Below the pieces are notes generated by a model, which had not been told where the DNA came from, did not search any database, and worked only from the letters and a program-made list of their open reading frames with translations. From Ooceraea biroi (lineage: Eukaryota; Arthropoda; Insecta; Hymenoptera; Formicidae), in assembly GCF_003672135.1 (NCBI RefSeq), contig NC_039519.1, forward strand, positions 5,332,001-5,396,000: a stretch of 64,000 nt of DNA. The letters are read 5' to 3'. A program made the position numbers and the translations under genes. This document shows positions 1-12,480 of the stretch, one piece after another; positions within the stretch are counted from its first letter, which is position 1, and each line of letters begins with the position of its first letter.

Positions 1-378
1 TCATTGTAAATAACAGAAACACTTTCCCGATTTTCGATTGCAACACATAAATATTGGCCGTTTTATCGGAATAAAGGACGCAGAGCGCCGAGTCGACGAG
101 CGACTGTGAGAAAATGATGCGTCGACATGGACAAAGCCTACTATAAAGTGGCGCTAATATCAAATTATTCTACATACAAGAATATATAAGCATAAATTTG
201 TACATGTTACTCTTGTCTCGAGACAGTAAGACAATCTTATTTAATTCGAGAGAGAAGAATAGAAATTACTGATTTAAATTAAGAATTGTTTTATTTTCAT
301 ATTTTTTATACTTGTAATACGATTGAATTAGTCAAGAATATTTTTCGTCTTGTTATCAGAAATCCTTTCTGAGGGTGT
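1..378. mobile_element. Foldback-type element, right-hand part (cut by window edge)
   Basis: This stretch is nearly identical to 15981-16357, 17124-17501 and 18268-18644, the right-hand parts of the three complete elements described at 15507-18644. It starts inside the central palindrome and ends at the right terminal motif GAGGGTGT near 378. The left half lies outside the window. No coding capacity is visible. The class of transposon is not known to me; only the repeat identity is directly seen. Confidence 0.8.
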
Positions 379-1766
379 GTTTTCTTTATACATACAGCGA
401 TTATGTTATCGTTTTCATACCGTTGTTAAATAAAACCGTTAACTGTGCACCGCATATTTTATTATGCGGATGCGTAAAGAGCATTCTCGAACGCGCGTTA
501 CAGATACCAATGAGAACATCGTTCGTCAACTATCGAACGGGCGTAGAATCCTTTATGGGAAATCAAATCCAACGTTACGTTGATATGAACGTATATGTGG
601 GACGTAGGATTCAGCGAATCCATTGATCGGCGAACAATAGTCGCCAAGTCGTGAAACTTTAATTTACAACGTGTACTGTATTATATAGAGGTATCTTTCC
701 GCACATTGTGAACTCTAAGTTCATTGCAACTTGAGAAAGATATTAATATCACAGGCTTGTCCTATCAGATACATAATACCGATAAGCCATAAAATAAATT
801 CATATAAGTGTTTGAATGTATAATTTGCGTTTTATGATGAGTATTTAAATCGTATCAATGTATAATTTAATGCCTTCAACGAAAATGAGACATTAATAAA
901 GAAATATATTGTTGGTGTGTATCAATGCGGATTTATTCTCATCATATTAAATTTTATGATAAAACTTTTAACGAGTTTTGCATCTCTAATGCAAATCTTT
1001 TCTTTATTAATTTCTGCAAACCTAAGTGTGTTATGTAATGCATTTGAAATGTGTAGTTTGAAAATAACGCGTTTATTTTATTTTAACATATATGAATCGA
1101 GTAACAATGCGAAGATACATTTCAAGTGTGTAGGAATAACATTTTTAAGTTTACAGTGTTGCAAGATTTCTTAAATTTGCGCTGAATATTCAGTATTTAC
1201 ATAAAATTTCTTAATTTTTCGCAACTTTGAAATATTCAGCTTATATATCATTATTGAATTGAAAATATTTCTATATCTCAATTATGTACAGATTCTTTAC
1301 TTTATTGCAAGGAGTATTACAGCAAAAATGAGTGTATAGATCGCGAATGTGAATAATACTCGGACTTTAAACACAGTTTAGAACTATGTCCAGAAGAATT
1401 TCCAGTAGTTTCTAACTGCTACTTTATCGGCAAGTAGTTACGCGAAGAAAGGGTCGAAAACTGATGCAAAATGAATAAAAGGAGTCGACGTCAAGTATCA
1501 CGGGTCACTTCTTCTCTCGGAGAGTTTTCACGAGCTGCCAGGCGCGAAGATAAATTCGCTATGGCGCGAATGCGAAAGCGGAATTTAAAGAGTCGCGTCT
1601 TGTCAATATTTACTGTAGCGTAAAATAAGATACTATGGACTATCATTGTGTGCATCGTTCTCCAGGTCGCAGGTCGACTGCATACGAGCGACAAAGAAAT
1701 GCATCTGCATTATTTGGTTGCGCGTTTAAGCGGTAGCCAGACGTGTCAGAGAAGAAATGCAATATG
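379..1766. other. Intergenic, AT-rich, no gene seen
   Basis: AT-rich sequence with only short reading frames of low-complexity composition. A slightly GC-richer patch lies at about 1480-1740, directly before the first mariner. I see no splice-site-bounded coding segment, RNA gene or repeat shared with the rest of the window. Confidence 0.5.
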
Positions 1767-1768
1767 TA

Positions 1769-3055
1769 TTGGGTTGGCCAAAAAGTAATTGCATTTTTTT
1801 TATATAAATAAAAGGCGAATTTTTCATGGGAAACAAAAACTTTATTAAACAATATATTGTCCATTTTGTTTGATTACCTTTTGCCATTTTTCAGGCAACT
1901 TCATGATTCCGCGCTCAAAAAAGTTCTTATCTTTTTCAGCAAAAAACAATTCCAACAACGATTTGATATCCTCATCAGCAGTCAAGGTTTTACCATTCAA
2001 GGCGTTTTGCAAAGAACGAAACGAATGGTAATCTGATGGTGCCAGGCCTGGCGAATATGGTGGATGTGGTATCACATCCCATCCAAGCTGCAACAATTTT
2101 TCACGAGTGACCAAACTTGTACGTGGTCTAGCGTTATCGTGGTGAAACACAACACCCTTGCGATTCACCAATTCTCGACGATTCTGTTTGATGGCATCAT
2201 TTAATTTATCCAGTTGACGACAGTATACGTCTGAATGAATGGTTTGATTCCTTGCAAGCAGCTCAAAATACACAATACCTTTAAAGTCCCACCAGACTGA
2301 CAGCATAATCTTTCTTTAGTGAATATCTGCTTTTCAAGTGCTTTCAGCAGGTTCATCACGCTTGCTCCACGATCTTTTTCGTTTGACGTTGTCGTAGACG
2401 ATCGATTTTTCGTCGCCTGTTATCATACGTCTCAAAAATGGATCATTTTCCTCACGTTTCAAAAGAGAAGCGCAGATGTCAATACGCTTAGTGAGATGAA
2501 TTTCTTTGAGCTCATGTGGTACCGAAATATCGAGCTTACTAATGTATCCAAGTAGTTTTAAATGCTTTTCAACACTCGATTTCGATACGTTAAGATTCTC
2601 AGCAATCTCTCGTGTCGTTAAACGCCGATTGGAATCGATCAGTGCCTTTATTTTGTCATCATCAATTTCGATTGGCCTTCCTGAGCGTGGTGCATCTTTC
2701 ACATTAAAATCTGCAGATCGAAATTTAGTAAACGAATTTTGACACTGCCGCAGCTGTAAAGCATCTTCGCCACATACATCAGATAACTTTTTATGAGCTT
2801 GCACGGCGTTTTTCCCTTTTCGGAAGTAATAAAAGAAAATATGAGGAAAATGTTCTTTTTGATTTTCCATTTTGAAATCGACGGCAAAGAAACAATTGTT
2901 AACGAAATCGTGTACTTTCTTTTTGTAAAACGAGCTTGAACTGTGAGTTGTTAACCTACATAATGAATTTGCGGTTTAGAATGAAGTTAGTTACATTTCA
3001 AGACACGTATGTCCATCTATTGGAAAAAAACGCAATTACTTTTTGGCCAACCCAA
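1769..3055 (-). mobile_element. mariner element copy 1 (left member of pair 1)
   Basis: About 1287 bp, bounded by inverted termini that begin TTGGGTTGGCC on both strands. The transposase remnant reads on the minus strand. The left flank is TA (1767-1768). The right flank reads GA instead of TA. It is followed by a 40-bp AT-only spacer and then copy 2. The length, termini and transposase are typical of mariner-family elements of the Tc1/mariner superfamily. Confidence 0.93.
1845..2870 (-). pseudogene. mariner transposase, two internal stops
   Basis: The frame covers about 341 codons, the usual mariner transposase length (about 345). The N-terminal part (2334-2870) has the HTH DNA-binding region followed by the first catalytic aspartate in TGDEKS. 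The C-terminal part (1845-2306) has the second in HHDNARP and the third in APSDYHSF, matching the DD34D arrangement of mariner. The two parts are in the same frame. They are separated by an in-frame TGA after the residues PAEST and by a second stop (TAA, from CAA) just downstream, which the other copies lack. The start is the ATG before ENQKEHF, which aligns with copies 2 and 4. The TGA is shared with all three other copies of this family in the window. No active protein is expected. Confidence 0.92.
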
Positions 3056-3095
3056 GATATATTAATATAACATATAATATATAATATATATAATA
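3056..3095. repeat. 40-bp AT spacer between paired mariners
   Basis: A run made almost only of A and T, joining the end of mariner copy 1 to the start of copy 2. Nearly the same 40 bp joins copies 3 and 4 at 47712-47751, which makes the two pairs copies of one composite arrangement. Confidence 0.85.
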
Positions 3096-4383
3096 TTGGG
3101 TTGGCCGAAAAGTAATTGCGTTTTTTTTTATATAAATAAAAGGCGAATTTTTCATGGGAAACAAAACCTTTATTAAACAATATATTGTCCATTTTGTTTG
3201 ATTATCGTTTGCCATTTTTCAGGCAACTTCATGATTCCGCGCTCAAAAAAGTTCTTATCTTTTTCAGCAAAAAACAATTCCAACAACGATTTGATATCCT
3301 CATCAGCAGTCAAGGTTTTACCATTCAAGGCGTTTTGCAAAGAACGAAACGAATGGTAATCTGATGGTGCCAGGCCTGGCGAATATGGTGGATGTGGTAT
3401 CACATCCCATCCAAGCTGCAACAATTTTTCACGAGTGACCAAACTTGTACGTGGTCTAGCGTTATCGTGGTGAAACACAACACCCTTGCGATTCACCAAT
3501 TCTCGACGTTTCTGTTTGATGGCATCATTTAATTTATCCAGTTGACGACAGTATACGTCTGAATGAATGGTTTGATTCCTTGCAAGCAGCTCAAAATACA
3601 CAATACCTTTAAAGTCCCACCAGACTGACAGCATAATCTTTCTTTGGTGAATATCTGCTTTTCAAGTGCTTTCAGCAGGTTCATCACGCTTGCTCCACGA
3701 TCTTTTTCGTTTGACGTTGTCGTAGACGATCGATTTTTCGTCGCCTGTTATCATACGTCTCAAAAATGGATCATTTTCCTCACGTTTCAAAAGAGAAGCG
3801 CAGATGTCAATACGCTTAGTGAGATGAATTTCTTTCAGCTCATGTGGTACCGAAATATCGAGCTTACTAATGTATCCAAGTAGTTTTAAATGCTTTTCAA
3901 CACTCGATTTCGATACGTTAAGATTCTCAGCAATCTCTCGTGTCGTTAAACGCCGATTGGAATCGATCAGTGCCTTTATTTTGTCATCATCAATTTCGAT
4001 TGGCCTTCCTGAGCGTGGTGCATCTTTCACATTAAAATCTGCAGATCGAAATTTAGTAAACGAATTTTGACACTGCCGCAGCTGTAAAGCATCTTCGCCA
4101 CATACATCAGATAACTTTTTATGAGCTTGCACGGCGTTTTTCCCTTTTCGGAAGTAATAAAAGAAAATATGAGGAAAATGTTCTTTTTGATTTTCCATTT
4201 TGAAATCGACGGCAAAGAAACAATTGTTAACGAAATCGTGTACTTTCTTTTTGTAAAACAAGCTTGAACTGTGAGTTGTTAACCTACATAATGAATTTGC
4301 GGTTTAGAATGAAGTTAGTTACATTTCAAGACATGTATGTCCATCTACTGGAAAAAAACGCAATTACTTTTTGGCCAACCCAA
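3096..4383 (-). mobile_element. mariner element copy 2 (right member of pair 1)
   Basis: 1288 bp with TTGGGTTGGCC termini, flanked by TA at 3094-3095 and 4384-4385. It is nearly identical to copy 1. Copies 1 and 2 together form a 2615-bp block (1769-4383) that is itself bounded by TA on both outer sides. Confidence 0.95.
3173..4198 (-). pseudogene. mariner transposase, one internal TGA
   Basis: This has the same architecture as the copy 1 transposase: N-terminal HTH, then catalytic aspartates in TGDEKS, HHDNARP and APSDYHSF. The only visible lesion is the TGA after PAEST that splits the frame into 3662-4198 and 3173-3634. The open frame continues 5' of the conserved ATG to 4261, but alignment with the other copies favours the ATG at 4198. 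It is the least damaged copy of this family in the window. The usual tryptophan after the first catalytic motif is replaced by serine in copies 1 and 2. Confidence 0.92.
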
Positions 4384-4385
4384 TA

Positions 4386-7296
4386 TATTCTCATTATAAT
4401 TCAACGTCATTGTCATCGCAATGTCATCGTATTTTACGTTTATTTGCCTAGGGAATGATCGGATTTATTTGATTTGTTCGAAAAAAGTGCAGAAGAGACC
4501 GTTTTGCTTCTTCCGTGGGGAAATAATATCGCAAAATGTATTTGCGAGTTGTGAATGAAATCACCTCTTTAGCTTCTCGGATGCAAATGCCAGCGGTGAG
4601 CGGCAAAGTGCGGTATACGAAATGTTAAATGTACAGTGTGTGGATGTATGCGAGGTATAAACTAATTAATCACGTAAAGTCGTTGTCCCAACACTTCAAC
4701 TACATTTTGCCGCGTGCGCGATGCGGTTGCACCATTTTACAAGAGGACAGATAAAAATCACCTCTTGATGTTAAAAGCTTTGTCATCGCGCTCTTCATTA
4801 ACCGCATTTTATTATCTTCAAATTCTATTTCCGCGGTTACATACGGTTGATCGCATTACGCGTGCCAAATCCAAACGATTTTATTCATAATTATCCTGTC
4901 GTGTCTCTCTCTCTCTTCTCTCTTTTTCTAAAAGCGCTCCGTTTTCTTTCAACATTATTTTCCGCTGCTGGAAACCGCAAAACGGCATGCAACGATTACA
5001 GAAATTGAAACGATATGTTCAATAGACTCGAGAAAAAGTTATGGACACTTTTACAATGAGTTTTCGATAATTATGTAGTGCATCAACTCCGATCACGTGA
5101 ATGAACGGATGACGAGGCGTGTTTGTTACTGTGCAGGCTACGGCAGTGAGTAATCCACTACATATTCTCGTTCGATAAGGATGCACGATTTCGCGTATAA
5201 CATCATTCTGGGGGGCTTCTTATCTATTCGGTGGCGCACGCAAATCCAGCTTGGTCACGACACCTTAAGAATGGGCTTAAATATTGATTTCCAATTTCTG
5301 TTACGGTAGAACACGCTATTTTTATCATTTGGACGAATATACTGGCGTCTCGTGCTTTTCCGGTTCGCACCGTTTCATACGGTCCCTTCTTCCGGAGACG
5401 ATAATAGTACCATTTCTCTTGATAAACGAAATTTCTCATCGACCTTGTTTCCCGCGGATCTCGGGATCTCTCTGTCATTAGTTTAGATATCTATGTGTGA
5501 TCCGTGTGAAACTCGGAATTACTTGGAGAGATCCGTTTCAACAGAAATAAGCTTGATAAGCGGCTGAGCGTTGCAACTGTAGAAAATATCGTTTCAGTCT
5601 TGGAATGCCATAGGACTCTGGCAGAGAGATGGAAGCTTAATAAAAAAGCTTCAGTTGTTCTCGGTTTCTTCCTGTGGCATTTCTTTGAGATAGGATTCGC
5701 GCAATGCACGGTGCATAGTCTACTTCCACTGAGCAGTACGCGAGAATCTTTTATCCTGTGCAACTGATACGGAAAATGATCCGTGCTTTTGACGAAAAGA
5801 CTAAACTATTATTGAATTTAAATTTTATGAAAATAATCTATTATAAAAGATGTAACAAAGAGCTGCATGCTTTTTTATGGAATACTTTAATCTGTGGAAT
5901 TTAATTTATTTTAATTCTAGCAATTGAGCAAATTAACACGATTCCGGTTAGTACGTATTAATAGCAAAATACTTGTGTAGGAATATATCAAGCGACGCGG
6001 CAGCGTCGCGACGCCAAGTATATCTGATATTTCTCAGATTTAAAATAAGAAGCTTCATTTTATTTTACGGATTTTACGTGATTTATAAAAACTATTCTCT
6101 ACATCCCCTTCTCATACTATTCCATATACCCTTTACAAAAAATACGATATTTGTGATACTAATTTCTATTGGAAATTCTGGTTGAAAATACATCACCGCT
6201 GGATTCAATCGTTTTCGATTCCAAAATAATCCGTATAACGTGTGCTGGTTTTGCCAGTTTTTACAGTTCACTAGTTATTATCTATACGTTTTTCCTGTTT
6301 CGATGAACACCGAGTTTATCTCCAGCATTGTGGCGCTCATCGTTTTCGGTGCAGCCGGCGGTCTCATTGATTTTCCCGATGAAAATCGGCGTTCCGTTTA
6401 ATTAAGTTGGAGATAAGTTAATTGACGAGGGAGCCCGCGGTAATTTTCGCGCCGTCGTTTTTTTGCGGACCGCAGGCCTCGACTATTTTTTTTATTCGGA
6501 CTTGGACACAGGGAACAGTCGGTTCCTCGATGACGTAGTCGCGATATAATGTATCGGAGGGCACGTAGTCCCATGACGGTAGTCAAGTAATAAAATAGAA
6601 TTGGAACGCGGGGGTGCACATTGTTGATGCATCTATTCACGATGACGGCAGTTGAACCAGGTAAATATCGACAGGAATTTAGAGACTCGGTGACAAGATG
6701 AATGGGATTACGTGCCAGCGACGACGTCATTCGGCGACATCGGAAGCCATCGGCCGCACGCAAGCGATGCGTATTTGCGCGATATCGCTCTCTCGATATT
6801 ATTGGATCGACATTTTTCCATTCCCATATTAGCCGCATGTCGATACAATACTGGTTCGTTTAACAGGAAAAAACGCATCGGATTTTCCCTGCAATCCACT
6901 TCGCGTATTCGCTCGCTATACATGTATATGTATTACTCTGCTCGTCGATCGCGTCGTAAACCGCGAATGCGTGTTCGTAATGGAAACGGAACGTTTTAGA
7001 GCGAGCTTTAGTAAAGGAACATGATCGTCGGATCGTAAGTAAATAAGAAACGGCGAACCGAGTGAACGGACAAGTATTTGTCTTGAATAATAACAGAGAT
7101 AATAATAGAAGCATACTGCGCCGAGCGGCCTGATAGTCATTGCGCGCTTAGAATTATGCAACTTGTCGACTAGATTTATTATTTATTCCGTTGACAGATG
7201 TCGAGACAGTTTGATTAATATACAGATGCGATGATTACTGATTACTTTATAGGTATTTTTTAGATATCGTGCTTTCCTTTTAATTATGTTTTTATG
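4386..7296. other. Intergenic, no gene recognised
   Basis: Mixed-composition sequence. The 5200-5760 and 6400-7160 parts are somewhat CpG-richer and hold overlapping open frames on both strands. None resembles a family I know, and none has clear splice or start context. A short CT-rich run lies at about 4904-4930. I see no repeat shared with the rest of the window. Confidence 0.45.
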
Positions 7297-7485
7297 TAGA
7301 GGAGAGTCCCCTATTATGAGATATGCTCCTAATATGAGATAATGGGGTTTCTGCTAAACTAGTGAGCACCATCTGTTAGTTCCACCATGAACTTATTACT
7401 CTTGGTGTAAAACGTATTTAGTGAAAAATTCATTGTTCGTTATTGCGTTTAGCCTTTGCAAGAAAAGGTTTGTGAAATTGTGAAC

Positions 7486-7915
7486 ATGTCGAAGGAACTT
7501 GAGGTACGTCTTTAAACCTTGTTTATTATATAATAAGGAAATGGTTGGCAATAAATTCAGTATGCAATGATAGAGTAGAATCGTAGTGACAGGAAAATAC
7601 GCGATTTGTTGAATTGCTTAATTGTAGGGGTTAGATTTCATGATCGCGGAACCGCTAGGCGCGTGGCTCGTATAATGAGATATTCAGGGTACTCTTGATA
7701 TGAGATAATTATTGCTCGAATATGAAGATTATGTAGTGTAATAAAAAGAAAGAAAATACTACTTAAGGTTAAAGAACAGTTAATACGAATTTATATTACG
7801 AAGTTTTGTGTATTTAATTTTATAGAATCTGACTATGGAGGTCAGAGATACGAGGAAGCGTCGACAGTGGAATCGTGAAGATTTGGCGAAGGCTGTGGCA
7901 GCAGTATTTTTATAA
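7486..7915 (+). pseudogene. Pipsqueak-type HTH N-terminus remnant, two exons
   Basis: Exon 1 (7486-7503) is ATG plus five codons and ends at a GAG|GTACGT donor. Exon 2 (7826-7915) follows a TTTTATAG acceptor and continues in phase 0 to a TAA, giving 35 residues. The stretch RKRRQWNREDLAKAVAAV resembles the first helix of the pipsqueak HTH at the N-terminus of pogo/Tigger-type transposases. An AATAAA follows the stop within about 10 bases. The DNA-binding domain is cut off after helix 1 and no DDE catalytic domain is present. It is conserved with the same splice sites in the inverted copy (33358-33788), differing by one Asp-to-Thr-neighbour substitution (VRDT versus VRET). The family assignment is inference from a short motif. 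Confidence 0.55.
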
Positions 7916-8034
7916 AACTATCTAATAAAGTTTTTTAATTGCAATACTGATGTATTTTGCACTTTTAACACCGATTTCTCAAGGTATCTTATATTAGGAG
8001 CACACTTTCTCGATCCTGCGTATTTTTTTAATTT

Positions 8035-9962
8035 TCAGAAAAAATAATATTTAAATTAGATTTTTCATTTTACCAACCTAAAGCTTATTAAATTCTCTTT
8101 AAGAGAACGTGTTAAATTTTTAAATTCTGCCTATAGATTTCCTTACATTCGGAAAAATCGATATGGTATCTCATAATTGGAGACTTCCTCTATATTATTT
8201 TATTACATCATTATTATTGATTTACTGTATTACAGTTTACTGAAATATCTATTTCGATTTATCTTTGATGCTACGCATCGTTTACTTAACGCTTAATTAG
8301 GTATCACACATTCGAGACGTTATCGCGTCTCTTCGTGCGATCTCTACTCACCGATCACGTAAAGCTGTTTTTTCAAATTTGTTTAATTTTCAGAAAAAAT
8401 AATATTTAAATTAGATTTTTCATTTGACCAACCTAAAGCTTATTAAATTCTCTTCAAGAGAACGTATTACATTTTTAAATTCTGCCTATAGATTTCCTTA
8501 CATTCGGCAAAATCGATATGGTATCTCATAATCGGAGACTTCCTCTATATTATTTTATTACATCATTATTATTGATTTACTGTATTACAGTTAACTGAAT
8601 TATCTATTTCGATTTATTTTTGATGCTACGCATCGTTTACTTAACGCTTAATTAGGTATCACACATTCGAGACGTTATCGCGTCTCTTCGTGCGATCTCT
8701 ACTCACCGATCACGTAAAGCTTTTTTCAAATTTGTTTAATTTTCAGAAAAAATAATATTTAAATTAGATTTTTCATTTGACCAACCTAAAGCTTATTAAA
8801 TTCTCTTCAAGATAACGTGTTAAATTTTTAAATTCTGCCTATAGATTTCCTTACATTCGGCAAAATCGATATGGTATCTCATAATCGGAGACTTCCTCTA
8901 TATTATTTGATTACATCATTATTATTGATTTACTGTATTACAGTTTACTGAAATATCTATTTCGATTTATCTTTGATGCTACGCATCGTTTACTTAACGC
9001 TTAATTAGGTATCACACATTCGAGACGTTATCGCGTCTCTTCGTGCGATCTCTACTCACCGATCACGTAAAGCTTTTTTCAAATTTGTTTAATTTTCAGA
9101 AAAAATAATATTTAAATTAGATTTTTCATTTTACCAACCTAAAGCTTATTAAATTCTCTTCAAGATAACGTGTTAAATTTTTAAATTCTGCCTATAGATT
9201 TCCTTACATTCGGCAAAATCGATATGGTATCTCATAATCGGAGACTTCCTCTATATTATTTTATTACATCATTATTATTGATTTACTGTATTACAGTTTA
9301 CTGAAATATCTATTTCGATTTATCTTTGATGCTACGCATCGTTTACTTAACGCTTAATTAGGTATCACACATTCGAGACGTTATCGCGTCTCTTCGTGCG
9401 ATCTCTACTCACCGATCACGTAAAGCTCTTTTTTCGAATTTTTTTAATTTTCAGAAAAAATAATATTTAAATTAGATTTTTCATTTGACCAACCTAAAGC
9501 TTATTAAATTCTCTTCAAGATAACGTGTTAAATTTTTAAATTCTGCCTATAGATTTCCTTACATTCGGCAAAATCGATATGGTATCTCATAATCGGAGAC
9601 TTCCTCTATATTATTTTATTACATCATTATTATTGATTTACTGTATTACAGTTTACTGAAATATCTATTTCGATTTATCTTTGATGCTACGCATCGTTTA
9701 CTTAACGCTTAATTAGGTATCACACATTCGAGACGTTATCGCGTCTCTTCGTGCGATCTCTACTCACCGATCACGTAAAGCTGTTTTTTCAAATTTGTTT
9801 AATTTTCAGAAAAAATAATATTTAAATTAGATTTTTCATTTGACCAACCTAAAGCTTATTAAATTCTCTTCAAGATAACGTATTACATTTTTAAATTCTG
9901 CCTATAGATTTCCTTACATTCGGCAAAATCGATATGGTATCTCATAATCGGGGACTTTCCTC
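8035..9962 (+). repeat. ~354-bp tandem repeat array, about 5.5 units
   Basis: Unit starts (TCAGAAAAAATAATATTT) fall at 8035, 8390, 8743, 9096, 9451 and 9806, so the period is 353-355 bp. The last unit is cut off by the right terminus of the element. Each unit contains a copy of the terminal motif (AGAGGAAGTCTCCGATTATG on the opposite strand) and two small hairpins, GATGC-GTA-GCATC and GAGACG-TTATCG-CGTCTC. The array is therefore a multimer of the element's own end region. Confidence 0.92.
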
Positions 9963-9964
9963 TA

Positions 9965-11206
9965 CGTTTATATAATATCATGATGTTTAAAGAACAATGA
10001 ACTAAAAGTAATTCATACTTGGATTTTAACAAAACTTTAACTTTATTTTCCATGATAAATGGCAATATTGAAAAAAAAAAACGTATAAAGTATGCAATAC
10101 TGAACACATGTGTTTAATGCTGAAATTGTCATAATCGATCGTTTAATCCTTTGCGTCGCTTTTTCCTGTCAAGATGGCTATAAGATAAGAGGACCCATTA
10201 GAGTCCTTAAATAATGTTTACCTTCGTATTTCTCGTGAGAATGGCGTGTTTTATTTTACCTTATAAAGAGGTTACTTTTATTGATCATAACCGTCATTCT
10301 CTTGTTAAAGAGTCGGACCATAAGAGAAGAATTTTGAATAATATTTTATCCTTGTAGATTTCTCTCGGTTATATTTAATTCGTCTATACTGCAGGCCTAT
10401 AATGAGTTTCGCCATTCATTGAATAATAATCTCCATCTGATTGTTCAAAGCATGATTCTCGCGGTAAATAAAGGCGCGGAAAAGTTTGCTCCATTTTACT
10501 CCAGTGATTTATAGTCTCTCAGCAAAAACGTTTCGTAAAATCCGCGTTCACATTACTCCGAAATACTAGAATTGTCCTACTTTCGTGGAGGTTTTTTTGC
10601 GCACTTCCCATCGTTAAGTATCCTACGAAATTTGCCGCGAGGGATTTCATGATTCAAGAACTCAGGAACGACAGGGTCAAAGGGGGATCCTAATTAGTAC
10701 CTCACTCTACGGCGAAGGCTCATCAGGTTCAACAACACCGGCTGCGATGCACATAGGAACTTAACCAACTCCATAATTAACTATTAACTGTTCCGCGACG
10801 CAGATTGCGCCAGGTGACAACGGTGCATCTCTGCAGTGATAATTCGAGAATAGTGAGATGCATATAACATATGTAATGGTGGGATACATGTGCCACACAG
10901 TGCAACTATACGGGTATGCATCGTACAATATTATCGTGATAGTCAAGATCGTTCATGTTAGATAGGCCTTCCGTAATAACTTTAGTTTGATGGGACGGTG
11001 CGGGGTAATTAAGTTTCAGATAAGACGCCTCAGGCTGGTACTCGTTAGAAATTAGATAGAAGTAACAAAATATTCAGCTGATGTGTACATCTTCAAGCAA
11101 TCTCGATGCTGTAGTTGCGTGCGCTGCATGTTCCTGATTGATTATTCAAAATTATAATATAAGGAGATTTGTCTGTGTAGATAATTATAAATTGCTTCGA
11201 ACACAG

Positions 11207-11240
<34 letters not shown>

Positions 11241-12480
11241 AAAAGAGATAGACAGCTTACGTTAAGGAGTACGCGCGTGCTGAGATTAATGATCTAAATT
11301 GACACCGCGTTTGTTGAGACCAGCTGAACAATCTAGGCCGAAACCTTGACCAAAACGTGGTTGATGAATTTTAATGGAGTCTTTTACAAACACCCAGTCA
11401 TCGATTCCGAGTGAACATTAATACGTGACTAGTGATAATGAGCGACATTCGCGCTCGCTAAATACGTTAACGGATGTAATGTGCGTTGATGCACGTTACG
11501 TTCGAGCTGATCATAATATTTAATTTTCCATCACGATGCGAGTGCAATTCGCCATTCAGAGAGTCTGCCTGACATTCTCCCATCGTGATATTTTATTTTT
11601 GTTCTAGATTCTTTATAAAGGAGCTTCTTTATAAGATCCTTTATAGCAGAGCGTTCACAAATAGCTATCTATCTTAAGTAACCTGCAGTGTCTTGCACTT
11701 GCAGTTATTTATTGGAGTACTAAGGTGTCTTCTTGATAAAAAGGACGTTCGATCGAGAAATCTCCAGTCGTGACAGCCAATATGAAAGATGACGAACTTT
11801 AAGTCTGCGCTTATATTTTCGCAGACGCGTCATTATTTCTCTTCTTCGCAAAATGCAGGGACTGGCCGCTTGCCAGTTAAAATGTCGATGGTAGAGCTTT
11901 CTCCGACTCCGTCCTTCTCGATCGATACTGAACAGTGCTCTGTTCACCACGATATTACGGGTTTTGCGTTTCGACGCGATATATTGTTCTCGTTCCTCAG
12001 TTAATTTGACGCTTCTGCTACCTGATTAATAATCAGACATATTTATATGAAATATACGCCGTCATTCTGTCACATTGGACATTTCGTCGTTTCGTACATA
12101 CCGATTTTCAAAATATAAGTATTTGAAGACCACATATGTAATTATGTCATTTACCACAAACCGAAACGAGTTTTTTAAATATCAGGATATCAATAATTTA
12201 AAAAATGTAAGAGTATTGCTAGACTAAAATCTTAAAGTTACAGTTAATTGTTTTATGGTTTTCATTTTTTATTTAAGCAAAAGGATTTTACTTTGGTCTG
12301 AGAGTTACGTCCTATTTAATATCTTGACTATATTGAAGCTCTAGAAATTAATTAAAAGGCGTCAATCAATCTTGATGGAAGAGAAGTCGTTTCGGAAGAA
12401 GGTCGTTTTCGGACGTTCGTCTCTGTTCGTGCGATGTACACGTGTCCACTTATTACCGGGCATCACACACAGTACAAACA
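9965..12480. other. Intergenic, no gene recognised
   Basis: AT-rich sequence with scattered short frames and no recognisable coding segment. The only clear feature is the TC microsatellite at 11209-11239. Confidence 0.45.
11209..11239. repeat. (TC)n microsatellite
   Basis: An uninterrupted TC dinucleotide run of about 15 repeats. Confidence 0.95.

Larger units (their letters stand above)
7299..9962 (+). mobile_element. TA-flanked element with internal tandem repeats, copy 1
   Basis: The termini are inverted repeats beginning GAGGAGAGTCCCC (left) and GAGGAAAGTCCCC (right), followed by ATTATGAGATA. Each is preceded by TA (7297-7298 and 9963-9964), as expected for the Tc1/mariner/pogo superfamily. 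The first 735 bp contain a two-exon HTH gene remnant. The remainder is about five and a half copies of a ~354-bp unit. An inverted, truncated second copy lies at 31830-33975. No intact transposase is present, so the element is non-autonomous. Pogo affinity is inferred from the HTH remnant and the TA flanks. Confidence 0.8.

Noticed and set aside
7299..9962. Regularly spaced repeats suggesting a CRISPR array
   Set aside because: The units are ~354 bp, contiguous, without unique spacers, and sit inside an animal transposon.
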